The notes beneath the pieces were generated by a model. That model was given only the letters and a program-made list of their open reading frames with translations, had not been told where the DNA came from and searched no databases. A program made the position numbers and the translations under genes. A stretch of DNA of 64,000 nt, from NCBI GenBank assembly GCA_963727575.1, contig CAVSIA010000027.1:124001-188000 (forward strand), read 5' to 3'. Numbering within the stretch: position 1 is the first letter of the stretch; each line of letters opens with the position of its first letter. Source of the stretch: JAHQVI01 sp963727575 (GTDB taxonomy: Bacteria; Pseudomonadota; Alphaproteobacteria; Rhizobiales; Rhodomicrobiaceae). This document shows, piece after piece, positions 8,868 through 18,548 of the stretch.

Positions 8868-10013
8868 ATGAGACATGTGTTTGCCGTAGTGGGGTGTATC
8901 GCCGCGCTGATCATGCTGTGCGTCTCTGCGGCCATGAACTGGCAGTATGGCTACAGCCTGGGCGAAACCGAATTCAACGCTCATGTGCTCGGCGCAGCGA
9001 GCATCGCGGCAGATTGCTTGAAGGCGCTCCTGCCGTTCTTCATTTTCGCCGCCTGGCGTCACCGCAACTGGTCGCAGGCCCTCGGCGGGACCGCGCTTTG
9101 GGTGGTCTGCATCCTTTATGCGCTGACCTCGGCGATCGGCTTCGCCTCGCTCAACCGTTCCGATACGACCGGAACTCGCGCCATGCAGACGGCGAACTAC
9201 GAGGACCTGCGCGAGCAGCTCACCCGTGTCGGCGATCAGCAGAAATGGCTGGAGAAGCATCGGTCGGTCGGTATGGTGGAAGCCGAGATCGACGCGGCCA
9301 AACAGAATTACCGCTGGACCAGCTCCGAGGGCTGCTCCAACGCGACGGTCACGCTCAGCCGCGAATTCTGCGAATCCTTCCATAAGCTGCAGGCGGAACT
9401 GGCCGCGGCGAAGAAGGACGAAACGCTGCAGGCGCGCGCCGACGACATACGCTCGAAGCTGTCGGGGATGAACGGCAGCGCCGCGGCGAAGGTCGCCGAT
9501 CCGCAGGCCACGATGATCGCCAAGATATCCGGCTTCGACATCAAGCAGGTCGAGTTGGGCCTGACCATCCTCGTCACGCTGCTCGTCGAGCTCGGATCGA
9601 GCATGGGGCTTTACGTTGCGACCAGCACCTGGCGGGTCAATGAGCAGATGCGCAGGCCCGTGTACGAGCCCGTCAAGGTGGTCGAGATCGTTCCGCCTCC
9701 GGTCCTAGAGCTGAACCTGCCGAGACAGCCTCCTCAGCTCGCCTTGCCGAAGAGTGACATCGAGATCTATTTCCAGGATCGGATCAGGCAGGACGACGGC
9801 GCCAGCATCACCGCCCTCGCGCTTTACGACAATTACTGCGAATGGTGCGATACGACGGGGCGCCAGCCGGTCGGCCTGCCGATCTTCAGCCGCCAGCTCA
9901 CCGATCTGGGCGTGCAGAAGGCCAAGATCGCCGGCAAGATCCGCTATATCGGCATCCGGGTCGCCGGCGCGCGTCTGGAGGATGACGGCGCAGACATGGC
10001 CGCGGTTTCCTGA
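8868..10013 (+). CDS. Polytopic membrane protein with C-terminal primase-type winged-helix domain
   Basis: A 381-residue protein of unknown function. The ATG at 8868 has a strong AGAAGGGGG site. Three hydrophobic segments (about 4-22, 40-62, 73-95) are followed by a 130-residue polar region with predicted coiled-coil character and two cysteines (156, 168). A fourth membrane segment (228-252) and a Pro-rich linker come next. The last 75 residues (about 296-368) contain ITALALYDNYCEWCDTTGRQP, then FSRQLTDLG, then GKIRYIGIRV. This pattern is that of the winged helix at the C-terminus of P4/D5-type phage and plasmid primases (LY-x-Y-x-W-C...F-x-x-L...G-x-x-Y-x-G-I). Four segments with a short N-terminus would put both ends in the cytoplasm, so the winged helix could contact DNA. 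I know of no characterised protein with this design. The gene is followed by its own terminator. Confidence 0.7.
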   Translation: MRHVFAVVGCIAALIMLCVSAAMNWQYGYSLGETEFNAHVLGAASIAADCLKALLPFFIFAAWRHRNWSQALGGTALWVVCILYALTSAIGFASLNRSDTTGTRAMQTANYEDLREQLTRVGDQQKWLEKHRSVGMVEAEIDAAKQNYRWTSSEGCSNATVTLSREFCESFHKLQAELAAAKKDETLQARADDIRSKLSGMNGSAAAKVADPQATMIAKISGFDIKQVELGLTILVTLLVELGSSMGLYVATSTWRVNEQMRRPVYEPVKVVEIVPPPVLELNLPRQPPQLALPKSDIEIYFQDRIRQDDGASITALALYDNYCEWCDTTGRQPVGLPIFSRQLTDLGVQKAKIAGKIRYIGIRVAGARLEDDGADMAAVS

Positions 10014-10038
10014 TCCGCACGAAACGTTTCCTCTGGAA

Positions 10039-10070
10039 AAGGCTGGCCCCCGCGCCAGCCTTTTTCTTTG
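10039..10070 (+). terminator. Intrinsic terminator
   Basis: AAGGCTGGC (10039-10047) pairs with GCCAGCCTT (10054-10062) and is followed by TTTTCTTTG, 25 bases after the stop of the winged-helix membrane protein. It separates that gene from the carboxylase operon. Confidence 0.88.
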
Positions 10071-10125
10071 TCTTTAAGACGGTCTCGCCTAGCATGAGCG
10101 CGATCGAAGACATGAGGATTCGCGC

Positions 10126-12085
10126 GTGTTCAAATCGGTGCTGGTTGCCAATCGCGGTGAAATTGCCTTGCGGGTCATCCGTACGGCCAGGCGGCTCGGC
10201 ATTCGCACGGTCGCGGTCTATTCCGCCGCCGATCGGGGCGCGATGCACGTCGCGGCGGCCGATGCCGCCGTGGAAATCGGCCCCGCGCCGAGCAGCGACA
10301 GCTATCTGCGCCAGGACCGCATCGTCGAAGCGGCGCGCGAATCGGGCGCCGAATGTGTCCATCCGGGCTGCGGGTTCCTTGCCGAGAACGCCGAATTTGC
10401 CGAGCGCTGCGCCGAGGCCGGGCTGGTGTTCGTCGGACCGTCTCCCGAAGCGATCCGCGCGATGGGCCAGAAGGACCGCGCCAAGGCGCTGGCCACCGAG
10501 TTGGGCATCCCGACCGTGCCCGGCTATGCGGGCGAGGCGCAGGATGCCGTGACGTTCGCGCGGGAGGCGGAGCGGATCGGCTTTCCCGTGTTGCTCAAAG
10601 CCGTGGCCGGCGGCGGCGGTAAGGGGCTGAAGGCCGTCTACCAGTCGCGGGAGATCGCCGAAATTGCGGCAAGCGCTCAGCGCGAAGCCCTTGCCGCGTT
10701 CGGCGACAGCCGGTTGATGATCGAAAAGCTCGTCGATCCGGCGCGCCACATCGAAGTCCAGGTCTTCGGCGATACGCATGGCAATGCGGTGCATCTGTTC
10801 GAACGCGAATGCACGCTGCAGCGGCGCAATCAGAAGGTGATCGAGGAAGCGCCCGCCATCGACATGCCCGAGGGACTGCGCGCGCGGATGACCGAGGCGG
10901 CGCTCGCCGCGACGCGGGCTGTCCACTATACCGGCGCGGGGACGGTGGAATTCATCCTGCCGGGCGGGCCGCTCACGGACGACACGGCATTCTATTTCAT
11001 GGAAATGAACACGCGGCTGCAGATCGAGCATCCCGTCACCGAATTGATCACCGGGCTGGATCTCGTCGAATGGCAGTTCCGCGTCGCGGCCGGCGAGCCG
11101 CTGCCGCTGGCGCAGGAGGCAATTGCCGCGCGCGGTTCGGCGGTCGAGGCGCGGCTCTACGCGGAAGACCCGGCAACCGGGTTTCTGCCCTCGCCCGGGC
11201 GGATCTGGCGCGCCCGGTTTCCCGAAGGCGAGGGTGTTCGCGTCGATAGCGGCGTCGAGACCGGCAGCGACGTGCCGCCTTATTACGATGCCATGATCGC
11301 CAAGATCATCGGCTACGGCGCCGGATCGCTCCGCCGCCTACGACCGGCTGCTCGCGGCGCTGGAGACGACCGTCGTGGCCGGGCCGCAGACCAATCTTGC
11401 ATTTCTGCACGCGCTCGCGGAACGCTCGCAAGCCGAGGGGGCGGCGCTCTCGACGCGCTATATCGAGGCGAACCTTGCCGAACTGACCGGCGATGCCGGC
11501 GCCGGGCCGTCCGTTGGCGATGCTGTCCTTGTCCTGCTCGCGGCGCGACAGGAGGCGGCCGCTCGCCAGCACCGCGCACATTCGGATGAGCCCTACAGTC
11601 CCTGGGATGTCCACGATGCCTTCGAGTTTGCCCAGCCCCGCGAGATGAGCTATGCCGTCGAGGCCGATGGCGAGCCGCTCAGCGTCGAGGTGATCTGGGA
11701 CAAATCCGGTCCCCGGCTGGCGCAATCAGAGCCGGGCGAAGGTGCCGAAATCATCCCCGTCGACGAAGGCGTGATCGCCTGGCAGGGCATGCGCCAGCAC
11801 CACGTCCGTTTCGCATCGCGACGGCGCGGAGACGAAGAGACCGGTTCAGGCGGAATGCTGCGGTCGCCCATGCCGGGCCGGCTTAGCAGACTGTTCGTCA
11901 AGGAAGGCGACGAAGTGGCGCTCGGCGACTCAGTTGCGATCGTCGAGGCGATGAAGATGGAGCACGTCCTTCACGCACCGGCCGGCGGCACCGTAAAGCG
12001 CGTGTTTCATGCGGAAGGCGCGCAGGTGGATCTCGGCTCGGAGATCGTGGAGCTGGAAACGAGCGGACAAAATGCATCTGATTAA
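10126..12085 (+). CDS. Biotin-dependent acyl-CoA carboxylase alpha subunit, one frameshift
   Basis: A 653-residue fusion of biotin carboxylase and biotin carrier domains, as in the alpha chains of methylcrotonyl-CoA, propionyl-CoA and related carboxylases. The GTG start at 10126 opens MFKSVLVANRGEIALRVIRTA. The ATP-grasp loop AVAGGGGKGL and FMEMNTRLQIEHPVTE mark the carboxylase active site. The C-terminal biotin site is EAMKMEHVL, with the biotinyl Lys near residue 609. The frame breaks near 11325, where GCCGGATCGC has one G more than is needed for GADRSAAYDRLL. No beta (carboxyltransferase) subunit is nearby, so the acyl-CoA substrate cannot be named. The stop overlaps the DUF1489 gene by 14 bases. 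Confidence 0.88.
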
Positions 12086-12506
12086 GCTTTGCGTCGGGAT
12101 CGACACCGTAGAGCAGCTTGCCGCGTGGCAGGCGATGAGGCTGGATACCCAAGGCCGGGCCGGGCTGCCCCAAGAGCTGATCCATCGCACCCGCCAGACG
12201 CCGCGCCGGACCGAGGCCGTACTGGAAGGCGGTTCGCTTTATTGGGTGATCAAGGGCTCCGTCCGCGCGAGACAGCGGATCCTCGAATTGCGCGAGGAGA
12301 CCGACAGCGAGGGCCGGTCGCTATGCGGCATCGTCCTCGACCACGCGCTCATCGTGACCCGTCCGCAGCCGCGCCGGCCGTTTCAGGGGTGGCGCTATCT
12401 TAAGCCGGAGGATGTGCCCGCCGATATCGGCCCGGCGCATGGGGCGGCCGACGACGAGATGCCGGAGGCAATGCGAGTGGAACTCGCGGAGCTGGCATTG
12501 CTTTAG
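12072..12506 (+). CDS. DUF1489 family protein
   Basis: A 144-residue cytoplasmic protein starting MHLIKLCVGIDTVEQL, with the conserved GGSLYWVIKG, QRILELRE and FQGWRYL stretches of DUF1489, a family widespread in alphaproteobacteria. Its function is unknown. The start overlaps the end of the carboxylase gene by 14 bases, so translational coupling is likely. No membrane segment or catalytic motif is visible. Confidence 0.85.
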   Translation: MHLIKLCVGIDTVEQLAAWQAMRLDTQGRAGLPQELIHRTRQTPRRTEAVLEGGSLYWVIKGSVRARQRILELREETDSEGRSLCGIVLDHALIVTRPQPRRPFQGWRYLKPEDVPADIGPAHGAADDEMPEAMRVELAELALL

Positions 12507-12542
12507 CCCATCGTTTAATCGGAGGCAGCGAGCGCTATATCC

Positions 12543-12646
12543 GTCGTCCCGGCCCCGAGCCGGGACCCACTCGCACTTTATCCCGACCCTACCTTGGTGA
12601 GCCGCGATTAGGTCCCGGATCTCCGCGTTGCTTCGTCCGGGACGAC
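12543..12646. repeat. Rhizobial-type palindromic intergenic repeat
   Basis: A 104-base element is bounded by GTCGTCCCGG (12543-12552) and its reverse complement CCGGGACGAC (12637-12646). Inside are two hairpins: GTCCCGGC/GCCGGGAC (12546-12553, 12559-12566) and GTCCCGGA/TCCGGGAC (12612-12619, 12636-12643). The layout is that of the dispersed palindromic repeats found between genes in many Hyphomicrobiales. It lies between two convergent genes. Confidence 0.8.
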
Positions 12647-12680
12647 ATCCGTTTCAGTCTCATCTTCTGGAGGTCACGGG

Positions 12681-12714
12681 GCAAAAGGAAAGGCGCGGGG
12701 CAATGCCCGCGCCT
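12681..12714 (-). terminator. Terminator of the NTF2-like gene
   Basis: On the minus strand AGGCGCGGG (12714-12706) pairs with CCCGCGCCT (12699-12691) around a 6-base loop. The sequence then runs TTCCTTTTGC. It lies 21 bases after the stop of the minus-strand gene at 12736. Confidence 0.75.
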
Positions 12715-12735
12715 CCGAGTTGGATCACAGTCACC

Positions 12736-13436
12736 CTAATAGTAACGGCCGCAGGACTCGCCGCGGGATCGCCAATATCCGCCATCGTTGTATTCGCGGC
12801 TGTATGCCTTCTTCTCGACCCGCTTCACGTATTTCTTCTTTGGGCTTTGTAGCGAGGCCGTCGTCCTTGCAGGGGCCGTCGGCGCGACCGGAGCCGAGGC
12901 GGCCGTCGCTGGCTCGGCCTCGATCGCCGGAGCTGGCTCCTCCGCCTCCGCTTCGACCGCGGCGGTCTTCTGCACCGGCTCCGGCTTCGCCGCCGTCTGC
13001 GGTGCGGAATAGCCGCCGGCTTATCCACCTGCCAGATCTCGTTGACGATCTTGCCGTCCTCGAACATCAGGATGAACTTCACCGGCACTTCCTTGGGGCC
13101 GATAAGGTTGACCCGCGCCGTTACCGTCGAAACCCTGCCGTTGCGGCTCTCGGAGAGGTCCAGGGCCTTATAATCGATGTCGCCGGCCGCCTTACTGAAC
13201 CTCTGCCAGACGCCGTTGATCTGGTCCTTGCCCTTGTAGACGCCTGCCAGCGGTCCGCCGACCCAGTGGAACTCGGCCTTGTCTGCATAGAAAGAGGTGA
13301 CGGTCTCGGCGTTGCCGCCCGAGATCGCATTGAAATAAGCCTCGGCGCGGACCGCGTCGGTGCCGGCAAGCGCACTTTGGGCGCCAAGCAGCAGGACGGA
13401 TGCGGCGATAAAGGACGCGATTGTTCTTGTGCTCAT
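12736..13436 (-). CDS. Secreted SnoaL/NTF2-like protein, one frameshift
   Basis: A protein with a signal peptide (residues 1-24, cleavage likely after ALA) and a 110-residue NTF2-like domain: AEAYFNAISGGNAETVTSFYADKAEF, then GKDQINGVWQRF, then FILMFEDGKIVNEIWQVD. This cone-shaped fold serves as enzyme or binding protein; no substrate can be inferred. The frame breaks near 13015, just after QVDKP. The other frame continues as an Ala/Pro/Glu-rich tail ending KKKYVKRVEKKAYSREYN...CGRYY. One missing G would join them into about 233 residues. The ATG at 13436 has GGAG at the right distance, which excludes the upstream in-frame starts. Confidence 0.75.
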
Positions 13437-13509
13437 GATCATCTCCGTGTGGGACGCTTCGTGCCCCCTGAACACGGAGATGCAGGCGGCTTATTCGCCG
13501 TGCCGGCGA

Positions 13510-14058
13510 TTACTCGCCCGACTTTTTGGCGTGCTTGGCGAAGCGTTCGATGGCATCCATGATGAAATGCTTGGCCTCGCTCACATCGCCCCAGCCGAGC
13601 GCCTTCACCCACTTGCCCGGCTCCAGGTCCTTATAGTGCTCGAAAAAGTGCTGGATCTGCTCGATGGAGATCGGCGGCAGGTCCTGGTAACCCTGGATCT
13701 TGTCGTAGCGCTTGGTCAGCTTCGGCGAAGGCACGGCGATGATCTTCTCGTCGACGCCGCCATCGTCCTGCATCTTGAAGACGCCGATCGGGCGCACATT
13801 GATGACTGCGCCCGGCACGATCGGCCGTGTGTTCGCAATCAGCACATCGATCGGATCGCCGTCGTCCGACAGCGTGTGCGGCACGAAGCCGTAATTGCCG
13901 GGGTAGCGCATCGGCGTGTAGAGGAAGCGGTCGACAACCAGCGTGCCCGCCGCCTTGTCCATTTCGTATTTGATCGGCTCGCCACCAATGGGCACCTCGA
14001 CGATGACGTTGACATCCTCGGGGGGGTTCTTGCCGATCGCGATCGCGTCAATTCTCAT
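13510..14058 (-). CDS. ppa: Inorganic pyrophosphatase
   Basis: Family I soluble pyrophosphatase, 182 residues, which hydrolyses PPi from biosynthesis. Active-site motifs are clear: EVPIGGEPIKYEMDK, the signature DGDPIDVL (metal-binding aspartates), MQDDGGVDEKIIAVP and a C-terminal FFEHYKDLE. Length is normal. I choose the ATG at 14058 (MRIDAIAIG) because GAGAGG precedes it at good spacing; an in-frame ATG five codons upstream has no such site. It is monocistronic and intact. Confidence 0.96.
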   Translation of the reverse strand: MRIDAIAIGKNPPEDVNVIVEVPIGGEPIKYEMDKAAGTLVVDRFLYTPMRYPGNYGFVPHTLSDDGDPIDVLIANTRPIVPGAVINVRPIGVFKMQDDGGVDEKIIAVPSPKLTKRYDKIQGYQDLPPISIEQIQHFFEHYKDLEPGKWVKALGWGDVSEAKHFIMDAIERFAKHAKKSGE

Positions 14059-14352
14059 GGCAGCCTCTCTCAATGGGGTTTGGCCGTGCGCGCCTGAACG
14101 TCGAAGGCCGCCACGACCGGGCTTATTGGCGATGTCCGCTAGCAGATTATGGAACCGTGCGTCGAGCGCAGCGTTGCCGCAATAGCGGACTGCTTCCCTA
14201 ACCCGCGAAATTTTGCCTAACGCTTATTCGGATCCCGCGAAAATGCACCGCCCACGCTGTTTGCCTGGCTGAATCTCCCGTCAGGGGTTGCGTACGAGAT
14301 CCGGAAACCTAAAATAAGTGAAAAATGGAGTAAGTACAGACGGATAGTTGCC

Positions 14353-15663
14353 ATGTTCCCTTTGGACATCGTCTTTAAGCGTTTTGTCAGGCAAGGTCGG
14401 CTCAAGGTAACCGATTTTGATGGTAAGGTCGCGGAGTTCGGTGAACCGGATGCTCCGCTGGATGCCGCGATTTCTTTGCGCGATCCCGATACCGCCTGGC
14501 GAATAGCCATCAATCCGGCTCTTTACATAGGCGAAGCCTTTACAGATGGTACGCTGTACATCGAAGAAGGCACGCTTCTCAGCTTTCTTCGCCTGATGCT
14601 TCTCAACAACAGACGTTGGAACGAAAGTTTCTTGGGGCAGGCATTCTACCGCGCCGAAGACGTTGTTCGGCTTCCCTCGGTGTTCAATCCCGTCAGCCGA
14701 TCCCGCAAGAATGTCAAACACCATTACGACCTCTCCGACGAACTTTTTTCGCTCTTCCTCGACACCGACCGCCAATATTCCTGCGCCTATTTCCGCTCCG
14801 ACGACGACGACATCGAAAACGCCCAGCTCAGCAAGAAGCAGCACATTGCCGCCAAGCTGAACATCCAGCCCGACCAGCACGTCCTCGATATCGGCTCCGG
14901 CTGGGGTGGGCTGGCTCTCTATCTGGCGCAGCACTATCCGGTGCGTGTGACGGGCCTCACCTTGTCCGACGAGCAGTACCGCGTCTCCAACGCGCGCGCG
15001 GCACAGCTCGGGCTGGACGACCGGGTCACCTTCAAGCTCGCCGATTACCGCCATGAAACGGATACGTATGACCGGATCGTGTCGGTCGGCATGTTCGAGC
15101 ATGTCGGCAAGCCGCATTTCAAGGCGTTCTTCCGCAAGCTCTATTCCCTGCTCGCCCCGGACGGCACGGCCATGATCCATACGATCGGCCTCCCTACGGC
15201 GCCGGGTCCAATCAATCCCTGGCTGCGTCGGTACATCTTCCCCGGCGCCTATCTGCCGTCGCTTTCCCAGCTCACGCCGGTGTTGGAGAGGCAGCGCTTC
15301 TGGCTCGCGGACGTGGAGAACTTGCGGCTGCACTACGCGCTGACGCTCGCCGCGTGGAATGAGCGCTTCCAGGCCAATCGCGAGCGCATCGCCAAGCTCT
15401 ATGACGAGCGCTTTTGCCGGATGTGGGAGTTCTATCTGGTGTCGTGCGAGGCAGGCTTCCGTTGGACCGGCCTGACGGTGTTCCAGCTCCAACTTACGAA
15501 GGACGTCGGCGCGTTGCCGATCACGCGGGACTACATGACGGCCGAGGAAGAGCGTTTGCGGCGCACCGATATGGACGGCGAGGGCGGCCCCGACGATGGT
15601 GTGTGGATGCCGCCGCGACCATTGCAGGAACCGGAGGACGTTCGTCGCCGTTCGCCCCACTAA
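14353..15663 (+). CDS. cfa: Cyclopropane-fatty-acyl-phospholipid synthase family methyltransferase
   Basis: A 436-residue CFA synthase. These enzymes use S-adenosylmethionine to add a methylene bridge to unsaturated acyl chains of membrane phospholipids. The N-terminal domain includes LYIGEAFTDGTLYIEEG. The catalytic part starts KNVKHHYDLSDELF, typical of the family. The SAM site is VLDIGSGWGGLALYLA, followed by GLTLSDEQ and the active-site region SVGMFEHVGKPHF. The C-terminal 40 residues are charged. No ribosome-binding site is obvious before the ATG at 14353. The gene is transcribed alone, ahead of dnaB, and is intact. Confidence 0.92.
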   Translation: MFPLDIVFKRFVRQGRLKVTDFDGKVAEFGEPDAPLDAAISLRDPDTAWRIAINPALYIGEAFTDGTLYIEEGTLLSFLRLMLLNNRRWNESFLGQAFYRAEDVVRLPSVFNPVSRSRKNVKHHYDLSDELFSLFLDTDRQYSCAYFRSDDDDIENAQLSKKQHIAAKLNIQPDQHVLDIGSGWGGLALYLAQHYPVRVTGLTLSDEQYRVSNARAAQLGLDDRVTFKLADYRHETDTYDRIVSVGMFEHVGKPHFKAFFRKLYSLLAPDGTAMIHTIGLPTAPGPINPWLRRYIFPGAYLPSLSQLTPVLERQRFWLADVENLRLHYALTLAAWNERFQANRERIAKLYDERFCRMWEFYLVSCEAGFRWTGLTVFQLQLTKDVGALPITRDYMTAEEERLRRTDMDGEGGPDDGVWMPPRPLQEPEDVRRRSPH

Positions 15664-15799
15664 GTCGCTGACGATTCGAGCAAAGTTGTACGGAGTCGCG
15701 TCAACCAACTGATTTTTCCGCTGTGCAAAACGGGCATGACTTCGGCTGGCCGGCGGCTAGGGGATTCAAGCTTGGCCGGAATCAACTAAGGTCGCCCCC

Positions 15800-17311
15800 A
15801 TGACACAGAAGAGCGCGACCCCACTCCACCTGCAGACCGTTTCCGATGAAGCATCGATCCCGTTCCGCCAGGCGCCGCACAACATCGAAGCGGAGCAGGC
15901 GCTGCTCGGCGCGATCCTGATCAACAACGAGGCGTTCGACCGCGTCTCGTCCTTCCTCGAGCCGCATCATTTCTTCGAGCCGCTTCATGGCCGCATCTAC
16001 GAGACGGCCGCCAAGTTCATCCAGAGCGGCAAGCACGCGACGCCGATCACGCTGAAGACCTTCTTCGACAATGAAGAGGCGCTCGGCACGGTGACGGTGC
16101 CGCAATATCTCGGCCGGCTCGCCGCGCACGCTACGAGCGTGATCAATGCAGAGGACTACGGGCGCACGATCTATGACCTGTCGGTACGCCGCGATCTGAT
16201 CATCATCGGCGAGGACATGGTCAATGTCGCCTACGAGTCGTCGGTCGACGAGCCGCCGGAGAAGCAGATCGAGGAATCCGAGCAGCGGCTTTACGGGCTC
16301 GCCGAGCGGGGCAAATACGGCTCCGGCTTTCTGACCTTCTCGACGGCGCTCAACGATGCCATCGACATGGCCTCGAAGGCCTATGAGCGCCAGGGCGGCC
16401 TGTCGGGCCTGTCGACGGGGCTGCGCGATCTCGACCGGGCGCTTGGCGGTCTGCAGAATTCGGACCTGCTGATCCTTGCCGGCCGCCCATCCATGGGCAA
16501 GACGGCGCTTGCGACCAATATCGCCTTCAATGTCGCCAAGGCCTACCGTGCGCAGATGACGGCGGCTGGAATCGAGGAGGTCGTCGACGGCGCGATCGTG
16601 GGGTTCTTCTCGCTGGAAATGTCGGCCGAGCAGCTCGCCACGCGTATCATCTCCGAGCAGGGCCAGATTTCGTCGGAGAAGATCAGACGCGGGTTGATCA
16701 GCGAGAACGAGTTCCACCGGCTCGTGAAGGCGACGCAGGAGCTGCAATCGCTGCCGCTGTTCATCGACCACACCGGCGGCATTACCATCGCGCAGCTCGC
16801 CGCACGGGCGCGCAAGCTGAAGCGCCAGCGCGGGCTCGGCCTGCTCGTCGTCGACTATCTTCAGCTGCTGGCCGGTTCGGCAAAAAAAGCCGGCGAGGGC
16901 CGCGTGCAGGAGGTGACTGAAATCACGACCGGCCTTAAGGCGCTGGCAAAGGAGTTGACCGTGCCGATCGTCGCGCTCTCGCAGCTCTCGCGTCAGGTCG
17001 AAAATCGCGAGGATAAGCGTCCGCAACTCTCCGATTTGCGCGAATCAGGGTCTATCGAGCAGGATGCGGACGTGGTTATGTTCGTTTTCCGCGAGGAATA
17101 TTACGTTCAGCGCTCCGAACCTTCGGTCACCAAGGTCGAAGAGCACCAGAAATGGCAGGACCAGATGGATCAGGTTCAGGGCGTCGGCGAGGTCATCATC
17201 GGCAAGCAGCGTCACGGCCCGACTGGAACCGTCCGACTGCAGTTTACCGGCGAGTTCACGCGCTTTTCCGACCTTGCCGACGATGCAAGGATGCCGGCGC
17301 ATAACTTTTAG
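15800..17311 (+). CDS. dnaB: Replicative DNA helicase
   Basis: The hexameric helicase that unwinds the fork and recruits primase. The N-terminal domain begins APHNIEAEQALLGAILINNEAF. The RecA-like domain carries Walker A GRPSMGKTALATN near residue 228, FFSLEMSAEQLA, and Walker B LLVVDYLQLL. The C-terminus has SQLSRQVENREDKRPQLSDLRESGSIEQDADVV. The protein has 503 residues with no intein. It heads the plus-strand run dnaB-alr-radA-cvpA-purF; alr starts ten bases after its stop. Confidence 0.97.
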   Translation: MTQKSATPLHLQTVSDEASIPFRQAPHNIEAEQALLGAILINNEAFDRVSSFLEPHHFFEPLHGRIYETAAKFIQSGKHATPITLKTFFDNEEALGTVTVPQYLGRLAAHATSVINAEDYGRTIYDLSVRRDLIIIGEDMVNVAYESSVDEPPEKQIEESEQRLYGLAERGKYGSGFLTFSTALNDAIDMASKAYERQGGLSGLSTGLRDLDRALGGLQNSDLLILAGRPSMGKTALATNIAFNVAKAYRAQMTAAGIEEVVDGAIVGFFSLEMSAEQLATRIISEQGQISSEKIRRGLISENEFHRLVKATQELQSLPLFIDHTGGITIAQLAARARKLKRQRGLGLLVVDYLQLLAGSAKKAGEGRVQEVTEITTGLKALAKELTVPIVALSQLSRQVENREDKRPQLSDLRESGSIEQDADVVMFVFREEYYVQRSEPSVTKVEEHQKWQDQMDQVQGVGEVIIGKQRHGPTGTVRLQFTGEFTRFSDLADDARMPAHNF

Positions 17312-17320
17312 GCGAGGGGA

Positions 17321-18548
17321 ATGGGAGGCGGAGCACGCGGGATCGGCAATGATGCGAGCGCATTGAGCGCGTTGCTCGACGGCGCCGAGATCCCTGCATC
17401 CGCTACCGCCGTGCTCTCCGTCGATCTGACGGCGCTCGGGCGCAACTACGACAAGCTTCGCGCACTCGCAGGCCCCGCCGAATGCGCCGCCGTGGTCAAG
17501 GGCGACGGTTACGGGACCGGCGCGCGGCGGATTGCCGGTGCGCTGGCGGCGAAAGGCTGCCGCACCTTCTTTGTCGCCACCCTCGACGAAGCGCGGGCGG
17601 TACGCAGCGTCCTGACCGAACCAGCGATCTACGTCCTCGACGGGCTGTTTCCCGGTGCAGCGGCGGATTTTGCCGCCCTGGGCGTCCGGCCGGTGCTGGG
17701 CGATATGGCGGAGATCGAGGAATGGGCGGCGTTTTGCCGGGCAAGAGGCGAGCGGCTGCCCGCGGCGGTCCACCTGGATACGGGGATGAACCGGCTGGGG
17801 CTGAAGGCCGCCGATCAACAGGCGCTGATCGACGATCCGGCGTCGTCTGGATGCGTTTCGAGGTCGCGCTGTTGATGAGCCATCTCGCCTGCGCCGACAC
17901 GCCGGAGCACCCCAAGAGCGCCGAACAGAGAGCGACATTCGTCGCCCTGACGGCTGCACTCGCCTGCGGCTCCGTTGAGTCTTGCCAATTCCGCGGGCGT
18001 TTTTCTTGGGCCGGATTTCGCCTTCGATCTGGTTCGTCCCGGCATTGCGCTCTATGGCGGCAATCCGTTTGCTGCCCTGCGCCAATCCGATGGAGCCGGT
18101 GGTCCGGCTTTATGGGCGCATCATCCAGATCGGCGAGGCGGCGGCTGGCGAGACCGTCGGCTACGGCGCCGCCCTGCGCGCTCGACGCGCCCGACCCGCT
18201 ACGCCACGGTCGCCGATCGGCTATGCGGACGGCTATTTCCGCGCTCTCGGCTCGACGGACACGCATGCCGGCGCCGTCAGCCTATCTCGAAGGCCGTCGT
18301 TTGCCGATCCTCGGCCGCGTCTCGATGGACCTCATCGTCTTCGACGTGACCGACCTGCCGGCCGATGCCGCGCAGCGCGGCGGCTTTGTGGAGTTGCTCG
18401 GGCCGCAATTTCACCGTCGATGACGCCGCGGCGCTCGCAGGCACGGTTGGCCTACGAAATTCTGACCAGTCTGGGCCCGCGCTACACCCGCGTCTATATC
18501 GGCGGTACGCCGCATGAAGGAAAGCAGCATGGTAAAGATGGCGCGTGA
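17321..18548 (+). CDS. alr: Alanine racemase, multiply frameshifted
   Basis: A PLP enzyme making D-alanine for peptidoglycan. The N-terminal barrel has VLSVDLTALGRNYDKL and the PLP lysine in VVKGDGYGTGARR (the usual consensus is KADAYGxG). HLDTGMNRLGL follows. After about 17850 the protein jumps between frames: MRFEVALLMSHLACADTPEHP, SLANSAGVFLG, VRPGIALYGGNP, VVRLYGRIIQIGEAAAGETVGYG, YADGYFRALGS, RVSMDLIVFDVTDLP and finally YEILTSLGPRYTRVYI. At least six indels between 17850 and 18420 are needed. Total length (about 409 codons) is right. Because D-alanine is essential, and dac in this window works on D-Ala-D-Ala, an intact gene is expected in the cell. The end overlaps the radA start. Confidence 0.87.

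Noticed and set aside
14281..17026. Long minus-strand reading frames (14281-15708, 15782-17026) opposite cfa and dnaB
   Set aside because: They are antisense shadows of intact, well-recognised genes in GC-rich DNA. Their translations show no family pattern and no ribosome-binding sites.
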